DNA of 64,000 bases from Planctomycetota bacterium (GTDB taxonomy: Bacteria; Planctomycetota; UBA1135; UBA2386): assembly GCA_020638695.1 (NCBI GenBank), contig JACKIB010000006.1, positions 1-64,000 on the forward strand, in the 5' to 3' direction. Position numbers and translations under genes: made by a program. This document shows, one piece after another, positions 60,691 through 64,000 of the stretch (position 1 is the first letter of the stretch; the number at the start of each line of letters is the position of its first letter). The notes under the pieces are model-generated. The model had not been told where the DNA came from. It saw only the letters and a program-made list of their open reading frames with translations, and made no database searches.

Positions 60691-60940
60691 CGCGAGTCTC
60701 CCGTGGAACGCGCAGCCTGCTCGGTGCGGCTCGCATGGAAAGTCGACGAGGCGGCGAGCAGGCTCGTGGGTTCATCGGCACGGGCAACTGCCGACCTTTT
60801 GTCGACTCGCCGGGAAATGGCATTCAACCGAAAGAGCGGATCTGCCGATTCCCGGGACACTGCACCGCGTTCCACGTGCGAAAAGCCATCGGTCATCGGA
60901 CCGACATGGTGGTGGAAACGACGGTTGCCCACCTCGAACC
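60691..60940. promoter_or_regulatory. Divergent leader with a long dyad
   Basis: This 250-base gap separates the FlhG-like gene (minus) from the HAMP operon (plus). It contains a perfect 10-base inverted repeat, AGCCTGCTCG (60714-60723) and CGAGCAGGCT (60755-60764), with a 31-base loop. The dyad lies 24 bases upstream of the FlhG-like start, in its leader, where it could be an attenuator-like hairpin or operator. No gene is seen. Confidence 0.5.
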
Positions 60941-61519
60941 ATGACAGGATCGGATCAGCACGGACCACGGCACACGCGCTGGCGAGTTCGTGACGAATCC
61001 GGCGTTCGCATCGCGGTCCTGACTGCCTCGGTCCTGTTGGTGAGCAGCGGTGCTGTGGTGTGGTTCTGCCGTCGCTTGCTGGTCGAGGCGGTCCGCCACG
61101 AGATCACCTTGCCGTCGCTGGTTCCGTTGTTTCTCGCGGTGCTCGGGCTGGTGGCGGTTGCCACCGTGCTGGTGTTCGCTCAGGCGGCGCGCTCGGCCCG
61201 GCGGCTGCACGGACCGATCCAACGCATCACCGTCGCGATGCAGCGGATGCGCACTGGGGACATCGGCCATCGCGTGCACTTGCGCCGTGGGGACCACCTG
61301 CGGGAGGTCGCCGGCGAACTCAACTTGCTGCTCGATTGGTTGAACGAGAACCCGCCGGCCGGGGTGCGCACCGGGACCGACGTGGTGGAGGTCGGACCGT
61401 TCGACCCCGGTGATCGGGCCCAGGCGGGCGGCGAGAGCGCCCTGTGGGCCGAGGAGGACCGCCATCCCGAAGAGTTCGCAGGCACCCGCGGCGCGCTCGC
61501 CAGCGAGGTGCTCCGGTGA
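60941..61519 (+). CDS. HAMP-domain membrane protein without output domain
   Basis: Protein of 192 residues. Two membrane helices at about 20-45 (VRIAVLTASVLLVSSGAVVWFC) and 58-83 (SLVPLFLAVLGLVAVATVLVFAQA) enclose a very short periplasmic loop. The second helix runs into a HAMP-like segment (RLHGPIQRITVAMQRMRTGDIGHRVHLRRGDHLREVAGELNLLLDWLN) in the cytoplasm, followed by an acidic tail. There is no kinase, methyl-accepting or cyclase domain, so it may signal by direct contact. It is coupled to the next gene by a GTGA overlap. Confidence 0.7.
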   Translation: MTGSDQHGPRHTRWRVRDESGVRIAVLTASVLLVSSGAVVWFCRRLLVEAVRHEITLPSLVPLFLAVLGLVAVATVLVFAQAARSARRLHGPIQRITVAMQRMRTGDIGHRVHLRRGDHLREVAGELNLLLDWLNENPPAGVRTGTDVVEVGPFDPGDRAQAGGESALWAEEDRHPEEFAGTRGALASEVLR

Positions 61520-61836
61520 CCCGGGTGCGCCTCGGTCCGGCCTCACGCCGGCTGGCGCTGTCGCTCATTGCGGTGCTGTCCGCTGTCGGGTTGGTCGATC
61601 GGGGTGTGCGGGAACACGACGCCGCGGTGCAGCGGCGACGGGTGGAGCTTTCGCAGTTCGCCGAGCTGCAGCAGTACGCGACGCGCCTGGCCCCGGTGCG
61701 GGCGCGGGCGATCCGACCCCGGATCGCGCAGGCGGTAGCGGCGCAGGCCTGGCATCAGGGGCTGCCCGGTGCGCTGGAGGTCGATGCGTCGGAGACCGGG
61801 TTGGGGTTCCGCTTCAAGGCTCGGGGTGCACCGTGA
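61516..61836 (+). CDS. Small single-pass membrane protein
   Basis: Protein of 106 residues, not recognised. One helix at about 12-27 (LALSLIAVLSAVGLVDRG) is followed by a basic helical region rich in Arg and Gln. The GTG start overlaps the HAMP-protein stop, and its stop overlaps the next start, both as GTGA. The topology of a short N-terminal helix with an extracytoplasmic tail is similar to minor pilin-like or secretion-assembly proteins, but no prepilin cleavage motif is present. Confidence 0.6.
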   Translation: MTRVRLGPASRRLALSLIAVLSAVGLVDRGVREHDAAVQRRRVELSQFAELQQYATRLAPVRARAIRPRIAQAVAAQAWHQGLPGALEVDASETGLGFRFKARGAP

Positions 61837-62999
61837 AGACCCGCCTGCTGGTGTTGGTCGCCGACTGCCTGCCGACCTGCGGGATGCTCGGCGCCGTCCT
61901 GGTCCTGACCGGGCTGGTCTACCACGCGTCTGCGGCGGTCGAGTCGGGCAACGATCTGCACGTCGACCGGGAGCGGGTGGTGGCCCTGATCGCGGCGGAG
62001 GAAGCCGCCGCTGCCGCGGTCTCCGGGCTGTGCGCCGTCACCGAGGACGTGCAGCCGTTCACCTGGCGGAGTGCCGCCGGGATGATCTGTCGGGTCGCGC
62101 CGTCCCGCCGCGGCGGCGCGCCGGGCATCCAGATCAGCGTCGATGGCGGTCGTGGCCGCAACTACTCGTTCTCTTGCGCGGTTCTGAGCGGCGCCGCTCC
62201 GGGTGCGCTCGGCCGTCGTGCGACCCTCGCCGCCGGAGTCGCGGCACAGCGGCCCGAGCTACGGGAGTGGCTCGCACGCCAGCGCATCGATGCACACCCC
62301 GAGCACGTGTCGGTCGGTGCGCTTCTCGATCCGGATGCCGCGCCATCCGCGCCGGGCGCGGTGCGCGAGGACCGGGCGATCGGCTTGCTGCGCCTCGACC
62401 GCGGCACCGACGCCAAGGACTACCGACTCGATGCCCGCCACCTCCGGCGCCGTCCACCTGCCACGGGGTTGCTGCGCGTCCCCGGCAACCTGTGGGTCGC
62501 CGAGGCGCCCGCGCCGCTGGTGCTGCAGCTGCGTGCACCGCTGACCATCGTCGTCGAGGGCAACCTCTACCTGGGCCGCAGCATCGCGGTCGAGGGTGGC
62601 GGCAACCTCACCTTGGTCGTAGTCGGGACGGCCAATTCGCCGGGCTTCCGCGACCGAGACGGCGACGGCGGCTGGTCCGCCGGCGACCTTCCGCTCGGCC
62701 CCGGCCCACGTGGCGCGGTCGAGGGAAGCGGCATGGTCTACTTCGGCCTGCCCGGCTCCCGTCCGCCCGCGCTGCGCGTCGAGGTGGCCGCGGCCGTCGT
62801 CGCCGCCTCCGAAGTCCACCTGCGCGCCCGCACGGTGCGGATCGACGGTGCCCTGGTGTGCGGCCAGGGAATCACCCGACTGGGGAACACCGACCTCGAG
62901 CTGACCGGGACGCGCCTGGTGCCCGTGGAGCGCGAAGAGGTGCCGGGTCTGCGCCGGCGCGGCCGACCGCGGCCCGGGTTGATGCGGCCCGCGAGGTAG
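61833..62999 (+). CDS. Membrane-anchored beta-rich protein (pilus-assembly/PilX-like layout)
   Basis: Protein of 388 residues. One helix at about 15-38 (TCGMLGAVLVLTGLVYHASAAV) anchors it, with a long extracytoplasmic part. The part after residue 210 is strand-rich and hydrophobic (LWVAEAPAPLVLQLRAPLTIVVEGNLYLGRSIAVEGGGNLTLVVVGTA), recalling right-handed beta-helix or polymer-forming repeats. It carries a DRDGDGGW acidic motif that might bind calcium. The layout resembles PilX-type proteins with an N-terminal helix, but I cannot assign a family. It is the last gene of a GTGA-coupled trio. Confidence 0.55.
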   Translation: MKTRLLVLVADCLPTCGMLGAVLVLTGLVYHASAAVESGNDLHVDRERVVALIAAEEAAAAAVSGLCAVTEDVQPFTWRSAAGMICRVAPSRRGGAPGIQISVDGGRGRNYSFSCAVLSGAAPGALGRRATLAAGVAAQRPELREWLARQRIDAHPEHVSVGALLDPDAAPSAPGAVREDRAIGLLRLDRGTDAKDYRLDARHLRRRPPATGLLRVPGNLWVAEAPAPLVLQLRAPLTIVVEGNLYLGRSIAVEGGGNLTLVVVGTANSPGFRDRDGDGGWSAGDLPLGPGPRGAVEGSGMVYFGLPGSRPPALRVEVAAAVVAASEVHLRARTVRIDGALVCGQGITRLGNTDLELTGTRLVPVEREEVPGLRRRGRPRPGLMRPAR

Positions 63000-63077
63000 G
63001 CGGCGGTGGGCTGCGGGCGAGAGGATTCCCGCTTCCATGGCGGTGGGTGCGGTGGTATCGTCCGCCGCCCCAAGCGT

Positions 63078-63153
63078 GGGGACGTAGCTCAGTTGGTAGA
63101 GCGTTGCGTTCGCAATGCAAAGGTCAGGGGTTCGAATCCCCTCGTCTCCACCA
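63078..63153 (+). tRNA. tRNA-Ala (anticodon CGC)
   Basis: A 76-base tRNA with encoded CCA. The acceptor stem GGGGACG/CGTCTCC (one G-U pair), D-arm GCTC-AGTTGGTA-GAGC, anticodon stem TTGCG/TGCAA with loop TTCGCAA, and T-arm AGGGG-TTCGAAT-CCCCT all pair. The anticodon at positions 34-36 is CGC, reading GCG codons for alanine, one of the commonest codons in this GC-rich genome. It could be a phage or island attachment target, but no repeated 3' end is seen within the window. Confidence 0.97.
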
Positions 63154-63578
63154 GTCTTGACTCGACTGATCCCAGAGGCATGGGCACTGCCGCTCGTCGT
63201 GGCGAGCGGTCACCGAGGCAGGTTTCGCGAGGAACCTGTTCTTCACTACTGAGGCCACCACGCCCAGGAAATCGAGTCTCGTGCCGCAGCTCCAGGAGCG
63301 CGCACACCACCGCGACGCGAGTCGTCGGATCGCCTACGTCGACTACACCACGCCGGACGGGAAGCGCCGTCAGCGGTTCTTCGGTGACGCCGAGGCCCCG
63401 AAGGCCGGCCGCGGCGAGTCGGTGAGCGTCGGGGACGGTCGACCGGCGCAGCTCGTCGGCGAAGGCGCGGCGGACCGTCGAAAGGTCGCGGCGGGTCGTC
63501 ATGCTTTCATGCAAACCGAGTAGTTCGGGGTTACCCTCCGTGCTCGCCTTGGCCGAGGCGCCATAAGGAGAGACACTC
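63154..63578. other. Post-tRNA region with possible integrase remnant
   Basis: This 425-base stretch follows the tRNA. A plus-strand frame from a GTG at 63281 to 63523 includes RRIAYVDYTTPDGKRRQRFFGDAEAPKA, which resembles the N-terminal arm-binding domain of tyrosine recombinases (strand, then G-K-R-R, then F-x-x-x-x-A). The sequence after it does not continue as an integrase. It could be a degraded integrase start or chance. The 3' end carries the ribosome-binding site of the next gene. Confidence 0.3.
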
Positions 63579-63908
63579 ATGCTACCAAGTGCGCTCGGCA
63601 CGTTCTTGCTCGTACTCGCCCAAGACGCGACTCCAGGCCAACTCACGAACGACGAGAAGATAGCCACAGTCGTCGTCGTTCTTGTCATTGCCGGGATAGC
63701 AATCATCTGGTTCCTGATCCCGTGCCTCCTGTGCGCCTCCTTCACGCGGGAGCGTGGGCACGGGGGTGCCATCGGCTTCGTGCTGGGAATTCTCTTCGGG
63801 TGGATCGCCGTGCTTTTCTGCGCTCTCATGCCCTACAAGCAGTACGGACGGGGATACGACCCCGGAGCGCGACACCGGCGCGCCCGCCGTCGAACCCGGC
63901 GGGGGTAG
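63579..63908 (+). CDS. Small membrane protein, superinfection-immunity-like
   Basis: Protein of 109 residues with three hydrophobic segments: an N-terminal signal-like part (SALGTFLLVLAQ), IATVVVVLVIAGIAIIWFLIPCLLCA (about 29-54) and IGFVLGILFGWIAVLFCALMP (about 65-85). The last segment recalls phage-type superinfection-immunity membrane proteins. The C-terminus is arginine-rich. The start is fixed by AAGGAG 8 bases before the ATG, the clearest ribosome site in the window. Codon use is less GC3-biased than in neighbours (for example GTA, ATA, CTT), suggesting recent acquisition next to the tRNA. Confidence 0.65.
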   Translation: MLPSALGTFLLVLAQDATPGQLTNDEKIATVVVVLVIAGIAIIWFLIPCLLCASFTRERGHGGAIGFVLGILFGWIAVLFCALMPYKQYGRGYDPGARHRRARRRTRRG

Positions 63909-64000
63909 CCACTCCGCAACCCCCGAACGTGAAGGGCAAACGGTGCCACCCCGGCGGCCTCAGTCCTGCTTGCAATCTCATCGGGGCAAGGGGGACCACT

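Noticed and set aside
63089..63829. A 246-codon minus-strand frame ending in RGFEPLTFALRTQRST-like sequence
   Set aside because: That ending is the well-known false translation of the antisense of a tRNA; the frame covers tRNA-Ala and the small membrane gene, so it is not a gene.

Overview
The window is very GC-rich and reads as a chromosomal stretch of a planctomycete. The strongest pointers are a three-gene set of a PPC-domain protein, a DUF1501 Tat-exported protein and a large DUF1549/DUF1553 'planctomycete cytochrome' fused to WD40 repeats (2293-10863), plus at least six secreted proteins of one paralogous type with GxGC and GAPGC-like motifs. Start codon choice is loose: many genes begin with GTG or TTG. 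Gene pairs repeatedly share a 4-base GTGA or ATGA stop/start overlap, which I used to fix starts. No complete mobile element, CRISPR array or rRNA is visible. One tRNA is present: tRNA-Ala(CGC) at 63078-63153.

Layout. 0-11.5 kb: a halogenase-like flavoenzyme, a small membrane protein, a secreted protein, the planctomycete cytochrome operon (all minus strand) and a truncated haemoglobin. 11.5-21.3 kb: a 12-gene minus-strand operon resembling a type II fatty-acid/aryl-polyene-like pathway. It holds an outer-membrane barrel, a C45-type acyltransferase, a ketoreductase, two ACPs, an ApeP-like dehydratase, a thioesterase, two intact ketosynthases, two ketosynthase-like proteins apparently lacking the active Cys, and a membrane polysaccharide deacetylase. 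This is the most distinctive system in the window. 21.4-34.4 kb: secreted propeller and paralogue genes flanking a hairpin element of about 170 bp, a TMEM175-like channel, a lipoprotein hydrolase, a large BNR/VPS10-like secreted protein, and a tightly coupled five-gene envelope operon.

34.7-44.3 kb: a SurA-like protein and an MsbA-type ABC exporter (plus strand), ispD-ispF of the MEP isoprenoid pathway, a small Cys-rich lipoprotein, a convergent pair of secreted paralogues around a gamma-glutamylcyclotransferase-like gene, and a secreted hydrolase. 44.3-54.2 kb: a class II glutamine amidotransferase, a LysR regulator divergent from a three-domain LplT-PlsC-Aas fusion with a palindromic operator candidate between them, another secreted paralogue, a sialidase-like lipoprotein, and a double-length ThyX.

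54.2-64 kb: a small ORF followed by an intrinsic terminator, thioredoxin reductase, a membrane protein, a lipoprotein, an ABC ATPase, a nitrilase-family amidase, a tailed HU protein, an FlhG/MinD-like ATPase, a three-gene HAMP/membrane operon, tRNA-Ala, and a small membrane protein whose codon use differs from the rest. All functions are inferred from the sequence alone, without database searches.
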